A stretch of 64,000 nt of DNA from assembly GCA_900767825.1 (NCBI GenBank), contig CAAGAN010000037.1, positions 1 to 64,000 on the forward strand, given 5' to 3'. Origin of the DNA: Bacilli bacterium (GTDB lineage: Bacteria; Bacillota_I; Bacilli_A; RFN20; CAG-826). The first letter of the stretch is position 1; each line of letters begins with the position of its first letter. Below are positions 43,689-51,787 of this stretch, in pieces. Below the pieces are notes generated by a model. It did not search any database, had not been told where the DNA came from, and saw only the letters and a program-made list of their open reading frames with translations. Made by a program: the position numbers and the translations under genes.

Positions 43689-43805
43689 TGTCGATAAGAC
43701 GTAGAAAGTAGCCTTCCCGGCTCGCCAGATTCCTTAAGGTATTGGCTTAAGCTACAAAAGAAACATTAGCTTTATTCCCGGGTAAGATACTTAACCCGGT
43801 TTTTT
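43689..43805 (+). ncRNA. L20 autoregulatory leader of infC-rpmI-rplT
   Basis: A structured leader between the promoter and infC ends in a terminator: CCGGGT / ACCCGG with adjoining AA/TT pairs, then T6 (43778-43805). Upstream, GTAGC (near 43708) and GCTAC (near 43751) can close an alternative helix. Position before infC-rpmI-rplT and a premature terminator match the Bacillota L20 leader, where excess ribosomal protein L20 promotes termination. Confidence 0.75.
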
Positions 43806-43831
43806 ATCGATAATATGGAGGAATAAATACT

Positions 43832-44392
43832 ATCGCTTACTTTAACCAAGGTGACCAACGCCGCCCACAAAAACGCTTCGACCCAATAAACGAGCACATC
43901 CGTTATCCAGAAGTTATGGTCATTGGACCAACTGGAGAGAATCTAGGAAAAATGTCTTCTAGATCAGCCAACGAATTAGCTGCATCTTATGATCTCGACC
44001 TATATTGCGTCGCTCCAAACGCAAATCCGCCCGTCTGCAAAATCGTAAATTACGGAAAGTTACGTTACGAAAAGCAAAAGTCAGAGCGTGCCCAAAGGAA
44101 AAATTCCAAAGCGGCAACCTTAAAGGAAATCCAATTGCATATCTCAATTGGCGATCATGACTTGGCAACAAAAGCCAAACAATCGAGAAATTTCCTCTCT
44201 TCTGGAGATAAAGTCAACATCCGTGTTGTCTTGAAGGGAAGGGAAATGGCTCACCAAGACTTAGGTGAAGAACTCATGAAGAAGTTCCTAGACCTATTAA
44301 GTAGCGATGAATGCGCCTACCAGGTTGAAAAACAACCATTCTGGGAAGGAAAATGCTATTCCGCTATAGTATCATCAAAAGGAAAGAAATAA
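43832..44392 (+). CDS. infC: translation initiation factor IF-3, ATC start codon
   Basis: A 186-residue IF-3. The first in-frame ATG (43916) would delete the N-terminal domain start. Instead SD GGAGG (43817-43821) is followed 10 nt later by ATC at 43832, giving a 28-residue extension containing DPINEHIRYPEVMVIGPTGE, the conserved IF-3 N-terminus. IF-3 genes are known to use rare AUU/AUC starts for self-control, because IF-3 discriminates against non-canonical initiation. The C-terminal domain includes KEIQLHISIGDHDLATK and VVLKGREMAH. Confidence 0.92.
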   Translation: MAYFNQGDQRRPQKRFDPINEHIRYPEVMVIGPTGENLGKMSSRSANELAASYDLDLYCVAPNANPPVCKIVNYGKLRYEKQKSERAQRKNSKAATLKEIQLHISIGDHDLATKAKQSRNFLSSGDKVNIRVVLKGREMAHQDLGEELMKKFLDLLSSDECAYQVEKQPFWEGKCYSAIVSSKGKK

Positions 44393-44404
44393 GGAGGAAA
44401 TCTT

Positions 44405-44599
44405 ATGCCAAAGATGAAGTCCAACCGTTCTTTGATGAAGCGTATCAAAGTTACCGGTAATGGGAAAATTAAATTTATTCACGCTTACAAGGGACACCAC
44501 GCCCCATATAAGACCGCAAAGCAATGCCGTCAATTACGCCGTTCAGGCATGTTAGATCGTACTGATTACAAGAGAATCAAGTACATGATCGTCAAATAA
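44405..44599 (+). CDS. rpmI: 50S ribosomal protein L35
   Basis: A 64-residue very basic protein with the L35 signature MPKMKSNRSLMKRIKVTGNG. SD AAGGAGG, 12 nt after infC, in the standard infC-rpmI-rplT order. Confidence 0.97.
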   Translation: MPKMKSNRSLMKRIKVTGNGKIKFIHAYKGHHAPYKTAKQCRQLRRSGMLDRTDYKRIKYMIVK

Positions 44600-44612
44600 G
44601 GAGGAATAGAAA

Positions 44613-44969
44613 ATGGCTAGAGTTAAAGGTGGCACCGTTACACGTGCACGTCGTAAAAAGATTTTAAAGCAAGCTGAAGGCTATTTTGGTTCCAAGCATT
44701 TATTATTCAAGACTGCTAAAGAACAAGTTTGCCACTCCTTACGTTATGCTTATGATTCCCGTCGTTTAATCAAGAGAGATTTCCGTAAACTCTGGATCAA
44801 GAGAATCAATGCAGCTTGCCATCTCAATGGCATCTCTTATTCCAAGTTCATGGACGGCTTAAAGAAGAGCAACATCCAAATCAACAGAAAGATGTTATCC
44901 GAATTAGCCATCAATGATGAAAAGGCTTTTGCCTCATTAGTTGAAACCGCTAAAGCTGCTAGAAACTAA
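44613..44969 (+). CDS. rplT: 50S ribosomal protein L20
   Basis: A 118-residue basic protein: MARVKGGTVTRARRKKILK, GYFGSKHLLF and the RDFRKLWIKRINAA segment are diagnostic. L20 binds 23S rRNA early in assembly and represses its own operon through the leader. SD AAGGAGG. Confidence 0.97.
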   Translation: MARVKGGTVTRARRKKILKQAEGYFGSKHLLFKTAKEQVCHSLRYAYDSRRLIKRDFRKLWIKRINAACHLNGISYSKFMDGLKKSNIQINRKMLSELAINDEKAFASLVETAKAARN

Positions 44970-44991
44970 TTTAGGTATAGAAGAAAGTAAT

Positions 44992-45016
44992 AAAGGTCCC
45001 GCAAAGGGACCTTTTT
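44992..45016 (+). terminator. terminator of infC-rpmI-rplT
   Basis: AAAGGTCCC / GGGACCTTT, 9-bp perfect stem, loop GCAAA, T-run. Confidence 0.92.
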
Positions 45017-45029
45017 ATTTGGCTTTTTG

Positions 45030-46172
45030 TTATAAAGATTCAACTGCTTCTTTTAATCTATCTAAACCCTTAGCCAAAACGGATTTAGGTACGGCTAAAT
45101 TTAATCTAATAAAGCTAGAATCTCCATAAAGCGAACCACTAGAAATGATTAAGCCATGATCTTTGCAAAATTCAATAAACTTGTCTGCATCTATTTTTAA
45201 TGAAGAAATGTTAATCCAAGCAAGGTAAGTTGAAGACGAGTCAACTAATTTAAGTAAAGATATATATGAATGTATATAAGAAGATAAAAATAAACGATTA
45301 TTAGAAATATATTCGTTTGCTTCTTCAAACCAATCTAATGAATTTAAAGCAGCAATTGCAGCCGAACTAGAGAAGAAATTACATTCCCCCACATCATCTC
45401 TATTAAGTCCAAAATCAACTATGTCCATATAGGCTTCGTTAAACGAATAGACTAGGCTAGTTTGGATACCAGCAATATTCCATCCTTTTGTAGGTGAAAA
45501 TAAAACTATTCCCACTTCTTTTGCTTCCTTGCAACTTGATAGAAAAGGAGTATATAGACTCTTATCTTTTATTAAGGGAGAATGTATTTCATCAGAAATA
45601 ACTAAGACTCCATATTTCTTAGCTAGCCTAGCTGTAGTTATCAATTCATCTTTAGAGAAAATATATCCAGTTGGATTATGGGGAGAGCAAAGAATAAATA
45701 TCTTTGATTTTTTAAATCCTTCTTCTAGTAAGTTTAGATCCAAACAATATTTGTTATCTTTATAAATAAGAGGGATTTTAAGGATATTCCTATCGTTATT
45801 TCTAATTTCATTAAAGAAACAATTATAGGCGGGAATTAAAGTAGAAATATAGTCTCCTTGTTTAGAAAAAGATTTAATTAAACTAGATAAAGAGGGCAAA
45901 ACGCCTAAAGAAAAGGCTTTTCTAGCATCTTTTATATCAAAGTTATACATCTTTAGATAATAGTCATTATAGGCATCAAATAATTCTTCTTTAGGATAAA
46001 CATATCCATAGCTGGCTAGTTCAACTCTTTTTAGCAATGCTTCCTTGATTTTAGGAGCCACATAGAAATCCATATCCGCGATAGAAAGAGGGATTTCATT
46101 TGGTTTTACATCATATTTTGCATAATCCAAACCGTATTTATTTGGATAGGAATCAAAATCAAATTTGCTCAT
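45030..46172 (-). CDS. MalY/PatB-type PLP enzyme (putative cystathionine beta-lyase)
   Basis: A 380-residue fold-type I aminotransferase-like enzyme. The N-terminal PLSIADMDFYVAPKIKEAL is typical of the MalY/PatB branch, with YGYVYP near 55, CSPHNPTGYIF near 162 and the PLP lysine in FSPTKGWNIAG near 229. The group cleaves cystathionine or cysteine conjugates. Starts inside the last 14 nt of the DUF3737 gene. Last gene of the ezrA-containing run. Confidence 0.85.
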   Translation of the reverse strand: MSKFDFDSYPNKYGLDYAKYDVKPNEIPLSIADMDFYVAPKIKEALLKRVELASYGYVYPKEELFDAYNDYYLKMYNFDIKDARKAFSLGVLPSLSSLIKSFSKQGDYISTLIPAYNCFFNEIRNNDRNILKIPLIYKDNKYCLDLNLLEEGFKKSKIFILCSPHNPTGYIFSKDELITTARLAKKYGVLVISDEIHSPLIKDKSLYTPFLSSCKEAKEVGIVLFSPTKGWNIAGIQTSLVYSFNEAYMDIVDFGLNRDDVGECNFFSSSAAIAALNSLDWFEEANEYISNNRLFLSSYIHSYISLLKLVDSSSTYLAWINISSLKIDADKFIEFCKDHGLIISSGSLYGDSSFIRLNLAVPKSVLAKGLDRLKEAVESL

Positions 46173-46989
46173 ATTTTACCTGCTTTGTATCTATAGATTC
46201 ATCATCTTGGATTAATTCGTCCATACCTTTAGATTCGATATATCCTGAAATAGGATTTTTAACCGAAGATATTCTAAAAGTAACTTTAGCAAATACATTT
46301 GAACAATATTCAAACATCAAATCCCCTCCATAAATATCGCAGTCGTTTATAACTAGATTATCTATATAGCAGAATCCTTGATGAGACTTGATCTTAGAGT
46401 CAAGAAATCTTAAATAAGAGGAATTCCAACCAATATATTCTCCATATATAGAAGAAGAAATTACCATAACGTTTTCACAGTTCCAAAAAGCGTCTTTGCT
46501 ATTTAGAAAGCAATTTATCAATATGATGTTTTTTGCACTGTCAAAAGGATAATTTCCCTTTATCAAACAGTTCTCCAAAACGATTTCTTCTGAGCCTAAA
46601 AATAAGTAGTCACCTTCAAGGATACTGTTTTTTATATTGACATTTTTGCAATACCAAAAAGACTCAGTGGAATTTAGCAAGATTGAATCTTTAACATTGA
46701 CATTTTCTAGACGTCTAAAATTCTTGTTCGCCCCTATATAGACATTGTTAAAATAATAATCAGATCCATACCAAAAACAAGCATGTGCATCCAATATGAA
46801 ATAAGAATTATAAACGCTTATGTTCTTCCCATACCACAAAGGGTATTTATAAGAAAACGTGGAATCTAAAACAGTTATATTTGTCCCTTCTTTTAAAGGA
46901 GATTCTCCATCATGAAAATAAGAAGAAGAAACTTTTAAATCACTTTGTTTAAATAAGCTTCTTTCTCCTTGATAAATAGATTTAAACAT
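46159..46989 (-). CDS. DUF3737 beta-helix protein
   Basis: A 276-residue protein of repeated beta-helix rungs (e.g. ENVNVKDSILLNSTESFWYC, then KNVNIKNSILEGDYLFLGSE). The opening MFKSIYQGERSLFKQSDLKV is typical of DUF3737, a pectate-lyase-like fold without known activity. No signal peptide, so cytoplasmic. It starts 4 nt after thiI and overlaps the MalY/PatB gene by 14 nt. Confidence 0.8.
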   Translation of the reverse strand: MFKSIYQGERSLFKQSDLKVSSSYFHDGESPLKEGTNITVLDSTFSYKYPLWYGKNISVYNSYFILDAHACFWYGSDYYFNNVYIGANKNFRRLENVNVKDSILLNSTESFWYCKNVNIKNSILEGDYLFLGSEEIVLENCLIKGNYPFDSAKNIILINCFLNSKDAFWNCENVMVISSSIYGEYIGWNSSYLRFLDSKIKSHQGFCYIDNLVINDCDIYGGDLMFEYCSNVFAKVTFRISSVKNPISGYIESKGMDELIQDDESIDTKQVKYEQI

Positions 46990-46993
46990 ATAT

Positions 46994-48160
46994 TTAATCC
47001 TTGGTTGATATATAAATAGTCTCGAGATTATCGACTGCCTCTTGGATTAAACTCTTGTAGTCGAATTTCTCCTCATATTTTAAACATTCATCTAGCCTTG
47101 GCTTAGTCTTTGGACGTTTTGGCTTGAATATCGTGCAGCAATCTTCGTAAGGCCTAATGGATATTTCATAAGTATTGATTTTCTTTGATGTATCAATAAT
47201 TGAGAGTTTGTCCATCGTGGCTAATGGACGTAAGATTGGAAAATTAGTAACTTCGTTAATGACTTGGATGGATTCTAGAGTTTGGGAGGCAACTTGGCCA
47301 ATTGATTCACCAGTTGCGACTGCCAAGGCATTATTACGTTTAGCAACTTCAGTCCCGATACGCATCATCATTCTTCTCATGATGGTAATGCAATAAGGTT
47401 CAGCTACATATTTATAAATTTCTTCCTGAAGCTTGGTAAAAGGAACTATCTGGAGTTTTATATCCATTTGGAATTCATTTAATTCCTTTAAGATATCTTG
47501 CAATTTATCAATAACTGAGGCTGATGTATATGGAGGGGAAGCAAAATGTAAACATTCAATTTTTATCCCTCTCCTAATTAAAGAAAACGCCGCTACAGGA
47601 GAATCGATCCCGCCAGAAAGAAGCAAAGTAACCTTGCCGTTCATTCCTAATGGATATCCTCCTAGCCCTGGATAATCATGAAGAGATAAATAGGCTTCAT
47701 TATCATTGATTAATATTTTCAATTTGCCTTCTGGGGTATGTAAATCTACTTTAGATTCAGGAACATTTCTTAAAATATAATCACCGATAAGGCAATTTAG
47801 TTCATAACTAGATAAATCAAAAGCACGTATAGATTTATGAGAATCTACTTTAAATCTCTTGATATTTTCTCTTTTTATCATTTCTAGAGACTTTTGTTTT
47901 AAGGCATCTAAATCCAAAGAGCATTTCTCTACTAAGGAAATCTTTTGGATGCCAGAGACATCTTGGAGTCTAGCAATTACTTCATCTAAATTATCCTTTA
48001 ATAAATATATATAGATATGGTCCCTAGTATATCTAGTCTCGACCTCAAATTTCTTTAAGGCTCTTCTTATATTTTGATATAGGCATCTAATAAATATTTT
48101 CTTATTATCGCCCTTGGTAGATAATTCGCCATAATGGACCATTAAATAGGAATCGTTCAT
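46994..48160 (-). CDS. thiI: tRNA 4-thiouridine synthetase ThiI
   Basis: A 388-residue enzyme: ferredoxin-like and THUMP domains (1-165), PP-loop ATPase with LLSGGIDSPVAAF near 180, AVATGESIGQVASQT near 280 and YEDCCTIFKPKRPKTKP near 345. No C-terminal rhodanese domain, as in the short Bacillota form. It inserts sulfur at U8 of tRNA using sulfur from the adjacent cysteine desulfurase, whose gene it overlaps by 4 nt. Confidence 0.94.
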   Translation of the reverse strand: MNDSYLMVHYGELSTKGDNKKIFIRCLYQNIRRALKKFEVETRYTRDHIYIYLLKDNLDEVIARLQDVSGIQKISLVEKCSLDLDALKQKSLEMIKRENIKRFKVDSHKSIRAFDLSSYELNCLIGDYILRNVPESKVDLHTPEGKLKILINDNEAYLSLHDYPGLGGYPLGMNGKVTLLLSGGIDSPVAAFSLIRRGIKIECLHFASPPYTSASVIDKLQDILKELNEFQMDIKLQIVPFTKLQEEIYKYVAEPYCITIMRRMMMRIGTEVAKRNNALAVATGESIGQVASQTLESIQVINEVTNFPILRPLATMDKLSIIDTSKKINTYEISIRPYEDCCTIFKPKRPKTKPRLDECLKYEEKFDYKSLIQEAVDNLETIYISTKD

Positions 48161-49290
48161 ATAGTCTTTGTCTCCTTTAAAAGTCTTTCTAATTCTTGGA
48201 TAAATATATCAATTTCTTCTTTAGTTGTATTGAAAGAAAGTGAAATTCTAATTGGGTTATGCGCTTGTTTTGAATTTTTCCCCATCGCAGTCAAGACATA
48301 TGAAGAAGGTTCGCCTTTAGAAGAACAAGCTGAAACGCTAGATACGCATATGCCCTTATTTGATAAACCTTCAACAACTACAGAAGCCTTATTCTTCTCC
48401 AACGATATAGAAGTAACAAACGGGCTTCCTTTTTTTGTTGAGTTAAGTGAAATTGAAGGAATTGCTTCTAATTTTGAATAAAGATAGTCCCTTAATTGAT
48501 ACACGTGTCCGCTCTTTTCCTTTAATAAAGATAAAGTAGTCTTTAAGGCAATATAGGTAGAATAACTAGAAGCTACATCAACTGTGCCAGAACGGAGTGA
48601 ATATTCTTGTTCTCCACCATAAACTAATTGAACAAATTGGACTTTCTTTTTATAGACTAGGCATCCATTTCCTTTGACCCCACCAATTTTGTGGGCAGAA
48701 AAGGAAAACATATCAAATATAGAATAATCTAGATCAATTTTTCCTATAGCCTGGGTTAAGTCTGAATGGAAGAAACATTTTGGATAAGACTTAACTATAT
48801 TAGCGATGTCTTTTACGGGATTTATGGCACCCGTCTCATTATTTACTCCCATGATGGACACTAAAATGACATCATCGCCCATCATAGATTTAAAGGCGTC
48901 TAAATCAATTTCCCCATCTTCTTTTAAAGGAACATGATCAACCTTAAATCCAAATAATTCCTTCATTTGTATTAATGGATTCAAAATGGAAGGATGCTCC
49001 CCTAAAGAAGTAATAATCCTATTGCCCCTATTCTTATATTTAAATGGGACACCTTTTAAAACGAGGTTATTGGCTTCTGTTGCACTAGAAGTAAAAATAA
49101 GATTATCAACTTTATCTACATTTAATAAAGACAAGATTCCATTCCTAGCTTCTTCAAGTAGTTTCTTGCTTTCATAGCCATAGAAATGAAGACTAGAAGG
49201 GTTTCCAAAATGATTGGTATTGATGTCTTTATAAACTTCTAGGACCGATTCAAAAGGAGCGCTTGTTGCGCAATAATCCAAATAAATCAT
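48157..49290 (-). CDS. cysteine desulfurase (NifZ/IscS-like partner of ThiI)
   Basis: A 377-residue PLP enzyme: N-terminal MIYLDYCATSAP, TSSATEANNLVLKG near 68, HSDLTQAIGKID near 175, the PLP lysine in SFSAHKIGGVKG near 205 and the persulfide Cys in SSVSACSSKGEPS near 323. Location between ezrA and thiI matches B. subtilis NifZ. It takes sulfur from cysteine for ThiI. Confidence 0.92.
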   Translation of the reverse strand: MIYLDYCATSAPFESVLEVYKDINTNHFGNPSSLHFYGYESKKLLEEARNGILSLLNVDKVDNLIFTSSATEANNLVLKGVPFKYKNRGNRIITSLGEHPSILNPLIQMKELFGFKVDHVPLKEDGEIDLDAFKSMMGDDVILVSIMGVNNETGAINPVKDIANIVKSYPKCFFHSDLTQAIGKIDLDYSIFDMFSFSAHKIGGVKGNGCLVYKKKVQFVQLVYGGEQEYSLRSGTVDVASSYSTYIALKTTLSLLKEKSGHVYQLRDYLYSKLEAIPSISLNSTKKGSPFVTSISLEKNKASVVVEGLSNKGICVSSVSACSSKGEPSSYVLTAMGKNSKQAHNPIRISLSFNTTKEEIDIFIQELERLLKETKTI

Positions 49291-49292
49291 AA

Positions 49293-51005
49293 TTATTCAC
49301 CCGCAATGCGCTTTAAGACGGCATTGGTTTCATCATAAGCTTTCTTGAATTCACCAGAGAAATAAAATCCTTCGGCTTGTTTCAAGGTGGCATCCATTTC
49401 GCCTAGATGCCTTCTATCCCTATTGGCAAATAGAATAGATCCATTGGCCATAAGCATTTGCTGATAATCTTCTTTTGTGGAATTAAACACTGATTCCCCA
49501 ACTTGGTTTAATTCGTTTTCTAGTTGATTAATAAGTGCAACATCAATTGGAAGGCTATTCAGTTTTGCATAGATTTGATTAAGCAAGTCATAACATCTAT
49601 CAATATCAGGCTGATATTTTTTATTTAATGCAGGGATGTCCATCAAACGTAGATAATATTCGGCATCTTTCATCTTTGTATCGAAAGTTGAAACGCTATT
49701 GAAGGCAACTTCAGAATCATTCTTTAAAGATAATAGATATCTATCGAAATCATCTATTGCCTGGCTAGTTGAATTAGATTCATCATTAAGTAAATTCATC
49801 TTCTCCACTAGGATTGTATATGGTTGTTTTGTAACGGAGTGAATAAATGTATCAAGGCTACGTTTGGTGGCACCTGCTTTATTTACTAAAACTTTAATAG
49901 CGCCGATCTTTGCATTTTCTTCTTCTGAAATTACATAGATTTTCTTAACCTCGGGAAGTGAATTGCATAAACGGATATATTTCTTATCTATTGAATTTGC
50001 ATAGGAATAAACCTTATCGCAGTCGCTTTCAAACGATACCCGAGCATCTTTTTCCTTTTCAAATGAATTAAAATAATCATCGATTTGGGCAAGCATGCCA
50101 TCTAATCTTTCATTAACCCCATCAAGCTCGAATTTCTGGACAGAATTAGTAAGGATATTTAATTCCCTCCTCATGTCTTCAATATTTCCTTTGACCAACA
50201 AGTGATGCAAAGGATATCCAGAAGAGAGAAGTTCTTCATATTTATTTTCTAAAGAAGCAAGTTTTTCTGGAATTACGCTTTGTATAGTAACACAAATATT
50301 AGGCATTTCCTTTATGACATTAGCCAATTCTTTCAAAACTTTTGAAATCTCAGGAAGCCTATTGTTGGCGTCATCATATTGAGCGGATTCAACATAAGAT
50401 TCAAAATCTTTAAATCTATCATCCAATTTATTGAATACAGTCTCAAATGAAGAGTCAACAAGAGTCAAATCAGTTTGCTTAACATAATAGTCTTGCTTAA
50501 TTTTCCTAAGTTCCTCTTTGAGCATTAAAGATTTTTGACGGCATTCTTCTTCTGGCTTGATAACTACTAGAAGATCGCTATTTAAGGAATTGACTTCATC
50601 ATCATAAGAATCAATTACTTCTTTGGCCTTAGGAAGAGCAGCTTTCAAGGCTTTATAATCACGGTCGCTTAATAAATCCTTAAGATCATTAATCGTGGTT
50701 TGTGCACTTGCATCCCCTTTATCACGTATATCCTTAAACCTTTTATTGAAGGTCATATGGGTATTTACATATAAAAGATTAGTTAATGAAATAATCTCGA
50801 TACGCTTAACGTATTGGGAATCCTGTCCGAACAAAAGAGCATGGAGATATTCAAACCTTCTAGATAGTTCCCTGACTTGTTTTTTATAACGTAGCCCAGA
50901 GAAGAAAAGGAAATAAACTAGAATCCCAATTAAGGCAGCTCCGCATATTGAGCCAATTACGATTCCTACGATAGCAGGTGTAGATAAATAAATGTTTGTT
51001 TTCAT
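49293..51005 (-). CDS. ezrA: septation ring formation regulator EzrA
   Basis: A 570-residue protein: one N-terminal membrane helix (IVGIVIGSICGAALIGILVY near 12-31) and then long coiled-coil, spectrin-like repeats to the C-terminus, the EzrA architecture. EzrA restrains FtsZ ring formation at the membrane. Conserved order ezrA - desulfurase - thiI supports the call. The ATG has no SD and lies in an 18-bp palindrome. Confidence 0.9.
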   Translation of the reverse strand: MKTNIYLSTPAIVGIVIGSICGAALIGILVYFLFFSGLRYKKQVRELSRRFEYLHALLFGQDSQYVKRIEIISLTNLLYVNTHMTFNKRFKDIRDKGDASAQTTINDLKDLLSDRDYKALKAALPKAKEVIDSYDDEVNSLNSDLLVVIKPEEECRQKSLMLKEELRKIKQDYYVKQTDLTLVDSSFETVFNKLDDRFKDFESYVESAQYDDANNRLPEISKVLKELANVIKEMPNICVTIQSVIPEKLASLENKYEELLSSGYPLHHLLVKGNIEDMRRELNILTNSVQKFELDGVNERLDGMLAQIDDYFNSFEKEKDARVSFESDCDKVYSYANSIDKKYIRLCNSLPEVKKIYVISEEENAKIGAIKVLVNKAGATKRSLDTFIHSVTKQPYTILVEKMNLLNDESNSTSQAIDDFDRYLLSLKNDSEVAFNSVSTFDTKMKDAEYYLRLMDIPALNKKYQPDIDRCYDLLNQIYAKLNSLPIDVALINQLENELNQVGESVFNSTKEDYQQMLMANGSILFANRDRRHLGEMDATLKQAEGFYFSGEFKKAYDETNAVLKRIAGE

Positions 51006-51021
51006 ATGATATATATCATAT
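51004..51021. promoter_or_regulatory. 18-bp palindrome over the ezrA start codon, with candidate -10
   Basis: ATATGATATATATCATAT is a perfect palindrome sharing 2 nt with the ezrA ATG. On the minus strand it contains TATGAT (51015-51020), a possible -10 ending 9 nt before the ATG. It could be an operator, a start-codon hairpin, or both. Confidence 0.4.
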
Positions 51022-51136
51022 CACTAGGAACGATATTTATTCGAGATGGAAAATTAAAAATTATAGATTTTTACATACAAAATGATTTTTAGATAAAGAT
51101 GAGTATACTTATCTAGGCTAAAAGGAAGTGTTGAAG

Positions 51137-51715
51137 ATGGAACAAGAAAAGCAAATTACATTCCTTACAGATTTCTTTGGGGTAATTGTCGACGAGATGG
51201 GACCTCAGTTTTTTAAGAAGCATTTTGGAGAACAAGGTTCAATTATAAAAGACAGATATTTTAATAAAGTCGATATAGGCGAGATTAGTTTCGATGAAGT
51301 ATTAAGAATGATTGCTAAAGACTACGATTATAAATACGAAGATGTTAGAGATGAGTTCTATTCTTACCTTAGATTAAAGCCAAAAACAGTCGAATTGCTA
51401 AAACAAATAAAAAAGAAGGCAAATGTAGTCTTATGTAGCAATGCTGGAGAGCATTTGGTTGAGGACATTATATCAAAATTCAATCTTTCTCCTATTTTTG
51501 ATAAGGTCTTTATTTCCTATAAATATCATATGGCTAAACCGGATTTGAATTTCTTTTTGCTAGCTAAAAATTCTTTCCCAAATTCTAAGACTTATTATAT
51601 GTTAGATGACAACATGAAAAACCTAGAAAATTTAGGGAAAATCGATATACGTCCCCTTCATTTTGTCTCTGAAGACCAATTAGAAAAAGATCTAGCAAAT
51701 TTGAATTTGCTTTAA
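51137..51715 (+). CDS. HAD-family hydrolase with altered motif I
   Basis: The ATG at 51137 is chosen because SD AAGGAAG lies at 8 nt; an upstream GTG would overlap that SD. The 192-residue product has a HAD-IA layout: helical cap, Ser of motif II in VVLCSNAG, Lys of motif III in HMAKPD, acidic motif IV MLDDN. Motif I is TDFFGV: the nucleophile D12 is present but the acid/base Asp two residues later is Phe (F14). Phosphatase activity is therefore doubtful. Substrate unknown. Confidence 0.8.
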   Translation: MEQEKQITFLTDFFGVIVDEMGPQFFKKHFGEQGSIIKDRYFNKVDIGEISFDEVLRMIAKDYDYKYEDVRDEFYSYLRLKPKTVELLKQIKKKANVVLCSNAGEHLVEDIISKFNLSPIFDKVFISYKYHMAKPDLNFFLLAKNSFPNSKTYYMLDDNMKNLENLGKIDIRPLHFVSEDQLEKDLANLNLL

Positions 51716-51744
51716 TTAAAAAAGTATTTTTCTTTTCAAGAATT

Positions 51745-51787
51745 AATTTTCCCTTTAGAATTTTCTATCCCGAAGGAGGGAAAATTC
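51745..51787 (+). promoter_or_regulatory. SD-sequestering alternative hairpins before the metalloprotease gene
   Basis: The SD region AGGGAAAATT (51777-51786) can pair perfectly over 10 bp with AATTTTCCCT (51745-51754). Alternatively GAAAATTC (51780-51787) pairs over 8 bp with GAATTTTC (51758-51765), extended by inner pairs. The two stems exclude each other and both hide the SD next to the ATG at 51788. Confidence 0.45.

Noticed and set aside
51128..51136. GTG start of the HAD gene
   Set aside because: It overlaps the SD AAGGAAG, which is correctly spaced only for the ATG at 51137.
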